DNA from: an uncultured Flavobacteriales bacterium
Lineage (GTDB): Bacteria; Bacteroidota; Bacteroidia; Flavobacteriales; Crocinitomicaceae
Direction of reading: 5' to 3'
DNA length: 64,000 bases
Assembly: GCA_946480085.1 (NCBI GenBank)
Contig: CAMLHZ010000001.1
Coordinates: forward strand, 882,864-946,863
In this document: in pieces, positions 38,795 to 47,931 of the stretch
Layout: the number at the start of each line of letters is the position of its first letter
How positions within the stretch are numbered: the first letter of the stretch is position 1
The notes under the pieces: generated by a model
What the model saw: the letters and a program-made list of their open reading frames with translations, nothing else
Told to the model about the DNA's origin: nothing
Database searches by the model: none
Made by a program: the position numbers and the translations under genes

Positions 38795-39803
38795 GACCGA
38801 GATTGTGTTGATACAATAACAGTGCTTTATAGGCCAAAGCAGTAGCAATCAGGTATTCATTCTTTCTGTACCGCTGATTGCGAATTGGAAATAAACCCCC
38901 ATCCCAGCAACCATTTTGTTTTTGGCTTGCAATGAGAAATTTCAATCCTTTTTCCACTGCTGATTTGGAGTTTTGATCGGTCTCATTTCCCAGTACCTGA
39001 AGCATAAAAGCGGTGTGTAATTCTGCCGAAATATGATTGTTGACATCGTTTCCGGAGAAATTCCAACTGCCATTTTCAAGTTGTGTAGCCAGAATGAATG
39101 CCTTTGCTTTTCCAAGTTCTGTAGCGTAAATGGTGTCATTTTTTAGCGCTGGAACACATTGCCAAAGGGCATATCCAGGTGAATCATAGTATTCCCACGT
39201 TTGCCCCCAGGAACCATCTTTCAATTGATGCTGAGCAATATAATCCAACGCTGTTTTTTTGTCATACTGGTCGTAATTGGTCAATTCGAACAAATTCACA
39301 GCAAATCCGGTAACGGAAGGAAAGTAAACTTCATAAGCTACATCCGGATTTCCGATAGCCCAACGACCGTTTTTCTCCTGGAGTTGAGCGATTGTTGCAA
39401 GCTGTTTTGTGAAATCGGTTTCAGGGTTTATGCGATGCAATAGTTGAAGGTAAACGGAACTTGTTTCAATACAGTATGACGAAGCACAAGTGGCGTTATG
39501 ACATATAATTCCGTCTGCGTTTTCAATGGTCTTCAACCAGTTGACTCCATGCTGTATAATGCTGTCGTTTTTTTGAGCGTCGTCGAGTAATGCGTCACAT
39601 ACCAGAATCGTTTCCCAAAAATTGAAAAGAACTTTCGTTGAATCCTGAAACGTGCCGTTTTCATACTGGTGCGTTTCTAAGAATTTCCGTGCTTTAGACA
39701 CCGAATTCGTTAAACTCTGATCACTTATTTGAGCATAGAGAGAGTAGTTGCACAAACTGATAGTGGCCCAAACGACCAGAAAATATGTAGCGTTTATTTT
39801 CAC
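38787..39803 (-). CDS. Exported QW-repeat protein, prenyltransferase/squalene-oxidase fold
   Basis: 338 residues from a GTG at 39803 whose GTGA overlaps the UbiA stop; upstream in-frame sequence belongs to the UbiA gene. A signal peptide (about 1-25, ending LYAQ) means the protein is exported. Five QW-like motifs mark alpha/alpha-barrel repeats at about 45-52 (YENGTFQD), 141-149 (QEKNGRWAI), 193-200 (LKDGSWGQ), 241-248 (LENGSWNF) and 294-301 (QKQNGCWD). The family includes squalene-hopene cyclases, but it has no DxDD motif, is half their length and is exported, so ordinary cyclase activity is unlikely. It may bind or modify a polyprenyl lipid or protein. Confidence 0.8.
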   Translation of the reverse strand: MKINATYFLVVWATISLCNYSLYAQISDQSLTNSVSKARKFLETHQYENGTFQDSTKVLFNFWETILVCDALLDDAQKNDSIIQHGVNWLKTIENADGIICHNATCASSYCIETSSVYLQLLHRINPETDFTKQLATIAQLQEKNGRWAIGNPDVAYEVYFPSVTGFAVNLFELTNYDQYDKKTALDYIAQHQLKDGSWGQTWEYYDSPGYALWQCVPALKNDTIYATELGKAKAFILATQLENGSWNFSGNDVNNHISAELHTAFMLQVLGNETDQNSKSAVEKGLKFLIASQKQNGCWDGGLFPIRNQRYRKNEYLIATALAYKALLLYQHNLGHE

Positions 39804-40717
39804 CAGTTGTTTTTCAAAATAATGAGCGATATAAGTCCGAGAAAAAGACTGTTGTGGAGTAAGAAAAGCGGTTTTTCGTTGTACGGTTTTCGAAATAGTA
39901 AAAGTAAATGAATTGCGCACATCCCGAGTAGCAAAAGGGAAATCCAGTTTGTCTGAAAGTAAACAAATACCATCGCATAGGCAGAGATTATGAAAATTGC
40001 CAGAAGATTTTTGGCGGCTTTCATCCCCCACAAAACCGGAATGGTTTTAACCCCGGCATGCTGATCACCTTCCACATCTTTCAGATCAACAAAATTTGCC
40101 ATTAGCGAAATGGGAATAAGAATGAAGAGCATCCAGAATACTGGAAATTCCTGCACTTTTCCATTCGCGGTAAGAAAACCGCAGCAGGCAGAAATGAGTG
40201 TGTTAATCCCGATGAGCAACTTGGCCAGAAAAACGAATCGCTTTAACTTGAAAGGTTTACAGGAATAGACATAGTAAACAATTGAAAGGCCGAGAATAGT
40301 GCAGAAGTAATGTAGTCCGATTGCTGCAGAAAGTAAAATGGAAACAACTAAACTCAATCTGGAAATCAAGCGGTAACTGTTCAGCGGTATACTTTCTTTT
40401 ACCAACGGCCTGTTTTTATTTGAAATTTTATCAACTTCCAAATCCTCCTCATTGTTTGTTGCAATGGCGAATACAGCCGCATATGTCAAGGCGAAAAAGA
40501 AGTTTACCATTTCCAGCCAGGTTTCTGATTCGACCTGTTTTAAGTCCGGTAGAGCATTGGTGTGAAGTGAAAAACCGAAAAGAAAAACCGCAAAATAATG
40601 AAGAATCCTTCCAAGTCTAAGGTCCAGAAATAATTCACGAAACAATCCCCGATTTACAGCCCATAACGATGCAATGGGTAATAAAGCACAGATCAGAATT
40701 ATCAGCTGCAGGGTCAT
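39800..40717 (-). CDS. UbiA-family prenyltransferase
   Basis: 305 residues with about nine membrane helices. The first prenyl-diphosphate motif is N88-N-E-E-D92-x3-D96 followed by KISNKNRPL, a variant of NDxxDxxxD with Asn for the first Asp; the second is D211-LKD-VEG-D218, followed by QHAGVKTIPVLWG. Both Mg-binding motifs look usable, so it should transfer a prenyl chain to an aromatic or polar acceptor in the inner membrane. The context contains no ubiquinone, menaquinone or haem genes, so the acceptor is open. It is the first gene of a five-gene overlapping set. Confidence 0.86.
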   Translation of the reverse strand: MTLQLIILICALLPIASLWAVNRGLFRELFLDLRLGRILHYFAVFLFGFSLHTNALPDLKQVESETWLEMVNFFFALTYAAVFAIATNNEEDLEVDKISNKNRPLVKESIPLNSYRLISRLSLVVSILLSAAIGLHYFCTILGLSIVYYVYSCKPFKLKRFVFLAKLLIGINTLISACCGFLTANGKVQEFPVFWMLFILIPISLMANFVDLKDVEGDQHAGVKTIPVLWGMKAAKNLLAIFIISAYAMVFVYFQTNWISLLLLGMCAIHLLLLFRKPYNEKPLFLLHNSLFLGLISLIILKNNW

Positions 40718-40927
40718 GTGGGTATTGAATATAGTAGCAAATACACTGGAGTAAATGTACTCATTTTAATGGAATTCAGGGTTTTGAGTTAATGGTTCAT
40801 CACATGATGTTAAAACTGGAGATTGTCAAGCTGTGAAGTTTCCATGTAGGTTGATTCAATAAAATTTGGCTGTTAACCAAGAGGAACATAGATGTAATTT
40901 CGCGCGAAGTAAGTTCTAAGAGATAAT

Positions 40928-40964
40928 TCACTGATTCTTTGCACACAGAATCAAGTGATTTTTT
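40928..40964 (+). terminator. Terminator-like hairpin just before the gene at 40977
   Basis: TCACTGATTCT pairs with AGAATCAAGTGA (one bulged A) around an eight-base loop and is followed by six T. No plus-strand gene lies upstream for 5 kb, so it either ends a short transcript from the 40718-40927 gap or attenuates the gene that starts 12 bases later. A weak TAATTTCG box at 40895-40902 could drive such a leader. The rest of the 259-base gap shows nothing I can name. Confidence 0.5.
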
Positions 40965-40976
40965 GTATTATTCAAA

Positions 40977-41303
40977 ATGAAACGAATTCAACTCAGCAAA
41001 CGCGCCTTCTTTTTCGGATTGAATCTGTTATTCTTTCCAAATAAGCCCATTCTTTATTTCGATAGACAGTTTCTGTACTTTGAATCACGAAAGGAAAAAG
41101 GGAAATACGCTATTGAATCAATCGTTCAACTGAGCAATACCTGGAGTAAGATTAACCACCAAACGGTTTGGGAAATAGCAGGAAGAGCCGAAGGTAAATA
41201 CTACAGTTTCACATTTATTACAAAGCGAATTGCTGGTTATGATCCAATTGATGCATTGAAAGGGTTGCTAGGAGAGGTGAACCCGAAGTGCAAGATAGGT
41301 TAA
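40977..41303 (+). CDS. Small hypothetical protein
   Basis: 108 residues, no clear signal peptide, basic N-terminus (MKRIQLSKRAFFFGLN). The alternation of strands (KPILYFDRQFLYFES, then SIVQLSNTWSKI, and YYSFTFITK) followed by a C-terminal helix resembles a small PH/GRAM-like fold, but this is only a resemblance. It stands alone between a divergent and a convergent gene, right after a hairpin. Confidence 0.6.
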   Translation: MKRIQLSKRAFFFGLNLLFFPNKPILYFDRQFLYFESRKEKGKYAIESIVQLSNTWSKINHQTVWEIAGRAEGKYYSFTFITKRIAGYDPIDALKGLLGEVNPKCKIG

Positions 41304-41309
41304 GCTTCT

Positions 41310-41330
41310 TGAGCTGTTTGGCTCATTTTT
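41310..41330 (+). terminator. Weak terminator after the gene at 40977
   Basis: TGAGC pairs with GCTCA (six-base loop) and is followed by five T. The stem is only five pairs. Confidence 0.45.
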
Positions 41331-41856
41331 ATATAGTAGTTCTTTTGTACTTGTTTTTACTGTCTTTGATTACTTTGAATCCACACAAACTAAAAATGCT
41401 GTCTCTACTAATTGTTCTGTGGGTGCCAAAAAAGTCATCAATAACCTGAAATTCATCGTATTTCATTATGTCCTCGTTAGAAATATAATTTTTGAAAACT
41501 CGTGTTGCAATTTCAGTCAAATAGTCCTCACTTTTGGTTTGTAGAGATAAAGGTACTGGACGTTTGCGCTTGTATCTAAAGAAAAACTCTTTATGTGTAA
41601 GACGATTCTGTCCTCTGCAACGCCAGAAGTGATAGACATGTTCAATTTTAGCATATTCAAATTTTTTGTCCACCATACTATCGTTCAATCGTTGTTCAGC
41701 TAGAGTCATTTTGCCAATACTATCAAACTTACAGGTTTGTTCAAAGTTGTGTTGTGCTTCTTGTTCTTCGGTAGTTGGATTACGAAAAGGCATTTGATCA
41801 CAAGCAATCCATAATGGTAAGAGGAAAAGCAAAATGATAACGTGTTTCATGTTCAT
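41329..41856 (-). CDS. Hypothetical lipoprotein
   Basis: 175 residues from the ATG at 41856 (41850 is equally possible); a frame back to 41895 would add 13 residues before the signal peptide. The signal ends LWIAC, a clear lipobox. The mature protein is charged and mostly helical (EEQEAQHNFEQTC and on) with three further cysteines. No family recognised. It lies convergent to the small gene at 40977. Confidence 0.68.
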   Translation of the reverse strand: MNMKHVIILLFLLPLWIACDQMPFRNPTTEEQEAQHNFEQTCKFDSIGKMTLAEQRLNDSMVDKKFEYAKIEHVYHFWRCRGQNRLTHKEFFFRYKRKRPVPLSLQTKSEDYLTEIATRVFKNYISNEDIMKYDEFQVIDDFFGTHRTISRDSIFSLCGFKVIKDSKNKYKRTTI

Positions 41857-41932
41857 GTCTTTGAAGAATGTTTTTGCAAGTTGATCGTTTATCAATCAAT
41901 AGATGTTAAAATGACCAATACATCGGAAGAAG

Positions 41933-42826
41933 CTAAAGTACGTTCTTAGGTTTTCTATTAAGCACATAAACAGCCGCAATTCCCAAACAACCGCCAACAA
42001 TGGTATACCATTTCAATTCTTCACCAAGAATAAAGTAGGCAGATAATCCCGCACAAAGTGGAACGGTGAAAATAAAACTGCTTGCACGTTCAGCACCAAT
42101 TTGCGATGTGGCGTAGAAATACATGGTTGTTGCAAAACTGGTAACAATTACACTTCCAAAGAGTAAATTCCCCCAGAAACGGAAATCTGTTGTATGTAGA
42201 AGTGTGTTTACCGATTTGAAATCAACGAACGGAGTAATTGCAATGATTGTAACAACGTACATCCACCACGTAAATGCCAATGGATTTCCGAATTCTTTTG
42301 ACCTTGAAGAGAATTTGCTCATTATCGACCACAATAAAGCACTTGCCAGGAACAAGGCGTTGCCAATATCAGAGAGTATATTGAGGTTGTTCCACAATTG
42401 AAGCAATACAACTCCGGCAATGGCTCCCAGTAAAATTCCTATAGATTCATTGGTCTTTGGTTTTCTCCATGCCAGTAAAAGACCAAGGGTATAAGCCATG
42501 ATTGGATTCAAAGTAGTTACCAAAATTCCACCTGCACCTGAATTTCCTTTCTCTAGGCCTTGCAGGAACGTATAGTTGTAAACCGACATCAGAAGTCCTG
42601 ATATCACAACAAATATAACCCCGAGTTTACTGATTCGGAATTTCACTTTCATGAATAACAGAAGCGGAACCAAGCTAATAATCACCAGGGCATAACGTAT
42701 AAAACCTAGGGTAAAGGGATCGCCGAACGACTTAAGTATTTTGTTAGACGGCCAACTTAAACCCCAAAACACCATTGAAACAATTAGTAGTATGCTTAGT
42801 CTACGAAGGGCTTTTTTGTCTTCCAT
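41933..42826 (-). CDS. EamA/DMT family transporter
   Basis: 297 residues from ATG 42826 (two GTG codons precede it). Ten membrane helices in two EamA repeats: the first begins SMVFWGLSWPSNKIL, the second ALLWSIMSKFSSR, and the C-terminal repeat ends YFILGEELKWYTIVGGCLGIAAVY. Members export amino acids, sugars or nucleotides; the substrate is not readable. It is a single gene between a lipoprotein and the histidine kinase gene. Confidence 0.92.
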   Translation of the reverse strand: MEDKKALRRLSILLIVSMVFWGLSWPSNKILKSFGDPFTLGFIRYALVIISLVPLLLFMKVKFRISKLGVIFVVISGLLMSVYNYTFLQGLEKGNSGAGGILVTTLNPIMAYTLGLLLAWRKPKTNESIGILLGAIAGVVLLQLWNNLNILSDIGNALFLASALLWSIMSKFSSRSKEFGNPLAFTWWMYVVTIIAITPFVDFKSVNTLLHTTDFRFWGNLLFGSVIVTSFATTMYFYATSQIGAERASSFIFTVPLCAGLSAYFILGEELKWYTIVGGCLGIAAVYVLNRKPKNVL

Positions 42827-42859
42827 CACCACAAAAATAGATGATTTCTGAGAAGCAGC

Positions 42860-44632
42860 TTATTCAATTGAAAATAAAAACGTGAAAGAAGTACCCGTAG
42901 AATTGGAAACACATTTCATCTCGCTGTGAAGTTGATCACTTAATGCTTCAACAATTTCCAATCCTAATGAAGAGTGGTTACGGAAATCGTCACTTTCAAA
43001 TCCTTTTCCGTTGTCAGAAATATGCATTTCCATTCTATTGTTTTCCACTTTCGTGAGAAAGCTCAGTTTCGGAGTTTCTGTATTCCAATAGGCATGCTTC
43101 AGGGCATTACTAATAATTTCCGAGGCGATTAAACCTAATGGAACGGCTTGATCAATGCTCAATTGCTGGTCAACGAAACTGGTCTGGGTTTCAATCTTGA
43201 TTGTTCTGTTCGATAATGCTTCTAACTGTAAATTCAGAATATTATGCAGGTATTTTGCACTATCCACTTTTCCAAGATCCGCATCCTTTTGATACAAACT
43301 TTGGTGCATCAACGCAATGGTTTGAATACGTGTTTTACTATTTCTTAACGCTTCAATGGCAGTTTCATCTGTTAATTGAGACTCCTGCAGATTCAACAAA
43401 CTTGAAATGATCTGTAAACTGTTTTTCACACGATGATGAACCTCTTTTAAAAGAATTTCTTTTTCGTAAAGTGCCTTATCAATGGTTTTGTTTTGTTCCA
43501 GAATTTCAGAATTCGATTTCTTCAGGGCTTTATTCAGCTTTCGCGATTTTCTGTAATAGAAGATTCCAAGTACAATCAAAATCAGAGTAACGGAAAGAGC
43601 GATAAACATAACTGTGGTTTTTCGTTTACTCCGCAGCAATCTTCTTTTCTGTTCGTCAATGATCTCATTGTTGATCCGCAATTCGTAATCCGTTTCCAAT
43701 CGGGTAATCAAGGCGTTGTTAGCGTAAGTATCTAAACTGTCTTTAGAAACGTGAAACAATTCATTGTACTTCAGCGCTGTTTTGTAATCCCCCTTTAAGG
43801 TATATGTCACCTCAAACGCAGAATACGCATAAGTAATGTCTTCTAAGCTATGTACTTTTTGGCCTAGTTCTAAGCATAAATTGCAGTAGTACAAAGAGGA
43901 ATCAAGCATATTTGCCGCTCTGAATTGTCTGCCAATATTGTATAACACCAGTAATTCGTCTAACGGATGATTTAGCTTCCTATATTGTTTAAGCGCACGT
44001 TTATAAATGGGTAAAGCTTCTTTAGTTTTTCCAGTGTTTACCAAAATATTCGCAATGTTATTTTGAATCTTTGCCTCGAGATAAGCGTCATTGACCGTCT
44101 TTACTTTGTCTTCTGCTTCGCGATAAAATTGAAGCGCTTTTTCATTTTCTCCCGATTGAAAACAATTGTTTCCACGACCATTGATAACTTCAATTTTTAA
44201 GTGCTTGTTATGGTGACTGTTTGCGTAACGTTCAACCTGCTTAATACAGTTTTCAGATTTTTTGAATTCTTTGGTAACACTGTATGCCTGACTCAAAAGA
44301 AGATTAGCCTGGGTTATTCCCGCCTCATTCTTAATTTGGAAATAGTGTTTATGCGCCTGCAGTCCTTGTTCGAGGGCAAGGTCAAGTTCTCCACGAAATA
44401 AATGAATTCGTGCTTTAGCAAGAGTTACCTGCGCCTTCCATTGAATATTCTTCGAGTGCTGAACAATGTTGTAAGCGGAATCAATAAACATTAGAGCCGA
44501 ATCAGTATTCACGCGCTGAAGACGAACTGCATTCTGGTATTGTTTTTTGCCAGTTTGCGAAAAAGTGCTCGTTGACGTTAGAATAACCAACGTGAATAAG
44601 AGAAGAATAGTAGCTCGGCAATTATTTAACAT
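42860..44632 (-). CDS. TPR-containing sensor histidine kinase, HisKA_2 type
   Basis: 590 residues: signal peptide (1-26), periplasmic TPR repeats (about 60-310), one membrane helix (about 340-360), a coiled coil, then HisKA_2 with EVHHRVKNSLQIISSLLNLQ (phospho-acceptor H400) and an ATPase domain with N509 in SEIISNALKHAY and DNGKG at 540-544. The design, periplasmic TPR plus HisKA_2, is common in Bacteroidota and the ligand is unknown. No response regulator gene is next to it, so it is an orphan; partners are often LytTR regulators elsewhere. Confidence 0.92.
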   Translation of the reverse strand: MLNNCRATILLLFTLVILTSTSTFSQTGKKQYQNAVRLQRVNTDSALMFIDSAYNIVQHSKNIQWKAQVTLAKARIHLFRGELDLALEQGLQAHKHYFQIKNEAGITQANLLLSQAYSVTKEFKKSENCIKQVERYANSHHNKHLKIEVINGRGNNCFQSGENEKALQFYREAEDKVKTVNDAYLEAKIQNNIANILVNTGKTKEALPIYKRALKQYRKLNHPLDELLVLYNIGRQFRAANMLDSSLYYCNLCLELGQKVHSLEDITYAYSAFEVTYTLKGDYKTALKYNELFHVSKDSLDTYANNALITRLETDYELRINNEIIDEQKRRLLRSKRKTTVMFIALSVTLILIVLGIFYYRKSRKLNKALKKSNSEILEQNKTIDKALYEKEILLKEVHHRVKNSLQIISSLLNLQESQLTDETAIEALRNSKTRIQTIALMHQSLYQKDADLGKVDSAKYLHNILNLQLEALSNRTIKIETQTSFVDQQLSIDQAVPLGLIASEIISNALKHAYWNTETPKLSFLTKVENNRMEMHISDNGKGFESDDFRNHSSLGLEIVEALSDQLHSEMKCVSNSTGTSFTFLFSIE

Positions 44633-44821
44633 GCTGGATAACTGGATCTTTGAGGGAGGGAAGATAAGAAAAAAAATAAGAACTGTGAAAGTTGAAACTT
44701 GAGCAAAGTATTTTGTTAAACTCTTAAATTTGTGATTGATGAAATGGTTTTACGGAAAACCAAGTGCTACTAATTGCGTTTAAAATATGAACCTGAACTA
44801 AAAAAAATTATCTTCGCATCT

Positions 44822-45130
44822 ATGGAAAAAAATGAAAACCAAATAAATATAGAGCTTTCTGAAGAATTAGCAGAAGGCGTTTATTCAAACCTTGCCATCA
44901 TAACACATTCTCAAGCTGAATTTGTTACGGATTTCATTCAAATGATGCCTGGAATGCCCAAAGCGAAAGTAAGATCTCGTGTAATTATGTCGCCGCAAAG
45001 TGCAAAACGTTTAATGCACGCACTTATTGAAAATGTGCAGAAATATGAGCAGCAAAATGGAGTGATCACTGATAATGATGCACCGTCGTTTCCTCCAATG
45101 AATTTTGGTGGACCTGCAACTCAAGCGTAA
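44822..45130 (+). CDS. DUF3467 family protein
   Basis: 102 residues from ATG 44822; a longer frame back to 44774 adds unlikely residues. It matches DUF3467 (PF11950): the typical GVYSNLAIITHSQAEFVTDF, then PGMPKAKVRSRVIMSPQSAK and a C-terminal disordered Pro/Gly tail. The family is widespread in Bacteroidota and other phyla with unknown function. A TATCTTCG box (44809-44816), a variant of the -7 consensus, lies five bases before the start. Confidence 0.9.
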   Translation: MEKNENQINIELSEELAEGVYSNLAIITHSQAEFVTDFIQMMPGMPKAKVRSRVIMSPQSAKRLMHALIENVQKYEQQNGVITDNDAPSFPPMNFGGPATQA

Positions 45131-45225
45131 AAAACTGTAATTTTCCAACACTTTTCGCGTTTAACTAAAAATGAACTGAAACTGTTGTTTAATACTTACG
45201 TATTACAAATATTAAAACTAAAACT

Positions 45226-45630
45226 ATGAAAAACTGGATTTTTGCTTCTTTATCAGTGCTCTTCCTATTGGCGAGTGCTTGTTCAAAGCATACAACTCCA
45301 CGCCGTGTTAAGCATGTATTACCTGAAGGGTCATGGAAAATCACTTCGTTTACAATTGAAGGTGTTTCCGTTACAGAAGATTACAGTACTTATTCTTTTG
45401 GATTTGATGAAGAAGGGGGGATTAGAGTATTTGGCTCTGGATTTTCAGCAAACGGAAGTTGGGAAACAGGTCTAAATAGAAATCCTTGTATTCTGTATTT
45501 AAGTTTTCCACCGGTTGGTGGTTTAGAATACCTTGCAGATGATTGGCAGGTAACCCAAATAAAAAAGGATGTCATTACATTAAAGAGAAACGACAGTAAC
45601 TCTAGTAGTAACCTGACATTCAAAAGATAA
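45226..45630 (+). CDS. Small lipoprotein, lipocalin-like
   Basis: 134 residues. Lipoprotein signal ending ASAC (Cys19). The mature part starts PEGSWKITSFTIEGV and has repeated short beta strands to the end (VITLKRNDS), as in lipocalin-like Bacteroidota lipoproteins. No ligand can be named. It stands alone between DUF3467 and the zapA operon. Confidence 0.72.
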   Translation: MKNWIFASLSVLFLLASACSKHTTPRRVKHVLPEGSWKITSFTIEGVSVTEDYSTYSFGFDEEGGIRVFGSGFSANGSWETGLNRNPCILYLSFPPVGGLEYLADDWQVTQIKKDVITLKRNDSNSSSNLTFKR

Positions 45631-45696
45631 CTGACGTAGTTTTACGCTAAGTTTATCTATTGATTTTAAGCTGAATCTTATATTCAAGTTGAATTA

Positions 45697-45727
45697 CTTG
45701 TTTAATTGGAGGAAGCTACTAATTTTG
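45697..45727 (+). promoter_or_regulatory. Promoter of the coiled-coil/zapA/rny operon
   Basis: CTTG (45697-45700), exactly 19 bases, TAATTTTG (45720-45727). Matches TTG-N19-TAnnTTTG; start codon 16 bases downstream. Confidence 0.72.
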
Positions 45728-45743
45728 TACAAAAGCTATTTGG

Positions 45744-46046
45744 ATGACCTCTGAACTTAAGGAATATATTGATCGTATTCAGGCGAAGGCTCAACACTTA
45801 CATACTTTGTTAGTGACAGAGAGAGAACGCTCAGGATCTTTATTGACTGAAGTTTCACGTCTCAATGAAGTGGTTGAGAATCAAGCTCAGGAATTGCAAA
45901 GAATGCAAGGTGAGTATGATGATTTAACTTCTAAGTTGTCCGAAAGGCAAGATCAGGAGCCAATGTTTAATGATGAGTTAGACGTTGATGCGCTGGTGAA
46001 AGAAATTGATTTTTGCATTCAACAATTAAAGATAGCGAATGAGTAA
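45744..46046 (+). CDS. Small coiled-coil protein upstream of zapA
   Basis: 100 residues, almost all one long coiled coil (about 4-66, LHTLLVTERERSGSLLTEV and so on) with an acidic C-terminal tail. It overlaps zapA by eight bases. Size and architecture recall ZapB-type division proteins, but sequence identity with ZapB cannot be claimed; position before zapA is the stronger hint to a division role. Confidence 0.7.
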   Translation: MTSELKEYIDRIQAKAQHLHTLLVTERERSGSLLTEVSRLNEVVENQAQELQRMQGEYDDLTSKLSERQDQEPMFNDELDVDALVKEIDFCIQQLKIANE

Positions 46047-46338
46047 GGTGTCATTAAAAGTGGTTGTAGCCGGAAGGACGTACCCTTTGACTGTTGCAGA
46101 AGCGGAAGTTCCGCGTGTTCAGGCAGCAGCAGATGACATTAATCGTGCAATAAAACAATTGCAGGATAACTTTGCTGTTCGCGATATGCAGGACTTATTG
46201 GCAATGACAGCTCTTCAGTTGTCAACAAAAGGTAGCAAAAGTGCCACCCCAGCTAGTACTGCGACCACTACAGTAGATTTTACTGAAACAGCTCAGGCTT
46301 TGAAAAAGCTGGCTGACGAATTGGATGCTCTAGGTTAA
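46039..46338 (+). CDS. zapA: Cell division protein ZapA
   Basis: 99 residues. N-terminal SLKVVVAGRTYPLTVAEAE is the ZapA globular head (family pattern: V.I.GR.Y.L), followed by an alpha-helical dimerisation segment. It crosslinks FtsZ filaments at the Z ring. It is cotranscribed with the coiled-coil gene before it and with rny 57 bases after it. Confidence 0.9.
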   Translation: MSKVSLKVVVAGRTYPLTVAEAEVPRVQAAADDINRAIKQLQDNFAVRDMQDLLAMTALQLSTKGSKSATPASTATTTVDFTETAQALKKLADELDALG

Positions 46339-46395
46339 TCGATTTTCTTTCATTTTTGTCTTGTCTTTGTCCAAAAGCACGTTAATATATATGTT

Positions 46396-47931
46396 ATGGA
46401 TTTTGGAATCATTGCCGCGATAATCGGTTTGGCAGTAGGAGGAGGAGGAGTTTATGTCCTTCAAGCTGTTGCCCTTAAAAAACGAAGAGAACAAGTTATT
46501 AAAGACGCTGAAAAAGACGCTGAGACGCTTAAAAAGAATAAGATTCTTGAAGCGAAAGAACGTTTTTTAAAACTGAAAGAAGAGCATGAAGATGCTGTTA
46601 AAGAGCGTGAACGTAGAGTGCAATCTAACGAAGATAAGGTTAGAGGTAAAGAGAAAACAATGAATCAAAAAATCGAAGAACTTTCCCGTAAAGAGAAAGA
46701 TTCAGATCGATTGAAATCAGAGTTGGATTCTAAACTTGCTGCCAATGAAGCACGTTACCAGGAGTTGGAGAAAATGCACCAGAAACGTGTTGCTGAATTA
46801 ACCAAGATCACTGGTATGTCTGTTGAGGAAGCTAAGAACATGTTGATGGAGTCATTGAAAGATGAAGCTAGAACATCAGCAATGGTGCACATCAAGGAAA
46901 TTACTGAGGAAGCAAAATTGAATGCCAATCGCGAAGCAAAACGTATCGTGATTCAAACCATTCAACGTGTAGCTTCAGAACAAGCAGTTGAAAATGCTGT
47001 TTCTGTTTTCAATATTGATTCTGATGAAGTGAAAGGTAGAATTATCGGTCGTGAAGGTCGAAATATTCGTGCTTTAGAAGCTGCTACCGGAGTGGAAATT
47101 ATTGTTGATGATACGCCCGAGGCAATTATCCTGTCTTGTTTCGATCCTGTAAGAAGAGAGATTGCTCGTTTGGCATTACACCAATTGGTTTCTGACGGAC
47201 GTATTCACCCAGCTCGTATTGAAGAAGTTGTTGCGAAAACAAAACGTTCTTTAGAAGAGGAAATCGCTGAAACGGGTCGTAGAACGTGTATCGATTTAGG
47301 AATTCATGGTTTACATCCGGAACTGATCCGTATGGTAGGTCGTATGAAATACCGTTCATCTTACGGACAAAACCTATTGCAACACAGTCGTGAGGTAGCC
47401 AATCTTTGTGCTATTATGGCTGCAGAACTTGGGTTGAATGTTAAAGTAGCGAAGCGAGCCGGATTACTTCATGATATTGGTAAAGTTCCTGACGAAGAAC
47501 CAGAATTGCCTCACGCTATTCTAGGGATGAAAATTGCTGAGAAATTTGGTGAAAAACCTGAAGTTCTCAATGCAATTGGAGCTCACCACGATGAAATTGA
47601 AATGACATCTTTGATTTCTCCGATTGTTCAAATTTGTGACTCCATTTCAGGAGCACGACCAGGAGCACGTCGTGAGGTGGTTGAGTCATACATCAAACGT
47701 ATCAAAGATCTTGAAAACTTAGCGTTGTCTTACGAGGGAGTGAATTCTGCATATGCTATTCAAGCTGGACGGGAATTACGCGTTTTGGTTGAAAGTGAAA
47801 AAGTGACTGATATTCGTGCAGATGAATTGTCCTTCGCGATTTCTCAGAAAATTCAAACCGAAATGACTTATCCCGGACAAGTGAAGGTGACAGTTATTCG
47901 TGAACGTCGTTCTGTAAACTACGCAAAATAA
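46396..47931 (+). CDS. rny: Ribonuclease Y
   Basis: 511 residues: N-terminal membrane anchor (about 1-25), long coiled coil (about 28-160), KH domain (about 200-265, with [15 protein letters not shown]) and HD domain with LLHDIGK and AHHDEIE. RNase Y is the membrane-bound endonuclease that starts mRNA decay in many bacteria lacking RNase E. Its TAA overlaps the ATG of the epimerase gene by one base, so the polysaccharide genes downstream may share its transcript. Confidence 0.97.
   Translation: MDFGIIAAIIGLAVGGGGVYVLQAVALKKRREQVIKDAEKDAETLKKNKILEAKERFLKLKEEHEDAVKERERRVQSNEDKVRGKEKTMNQKIEELSRKEKDSDRLKSELDSKLAANEARYQELEKMHQKRVAELTKITGMSVEEAKNMLMESLKDEARTSAMVHIKEITEEAKLNANREAKRIVIQTIQRVASEQAVENAVSVFNIDSDEVKGRIIGREGRNIRALEAATGVEIIVDDTPEAIILSCFDPVRREIARLALHQLVSDGRIHPARIEEVVAKTKRSLEEEIAETGRRTCIDLGIHGLHPELIRMVGRMKYRSSYGQNLLQHSREVANLCAIMAAELGLNVKVAKRAGLLHDIGKVPDEEPELPHAILGMKIAEKFGEKPEVLNAIGAHHDEIEMTSLISPIVQICDSISGARPGARREVVESYIKRIKDLENLALSYEGVNSAYAIQAGRELRVLVESEKVTDIRADELSFAISQKIQTEMTYPGQVKVTVIRERRSVNYAK

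Noticed and set aside
38787..39803. Squalene-hopene cyclase
   Set aside because: No DxDD motif, half the length, and an export signal; only the repeat fold is shared.
46339..46395. 6S RNA gene next to zapA, as in enterics
   Set aside because: The gap to rny is only 57 bases, far too short.
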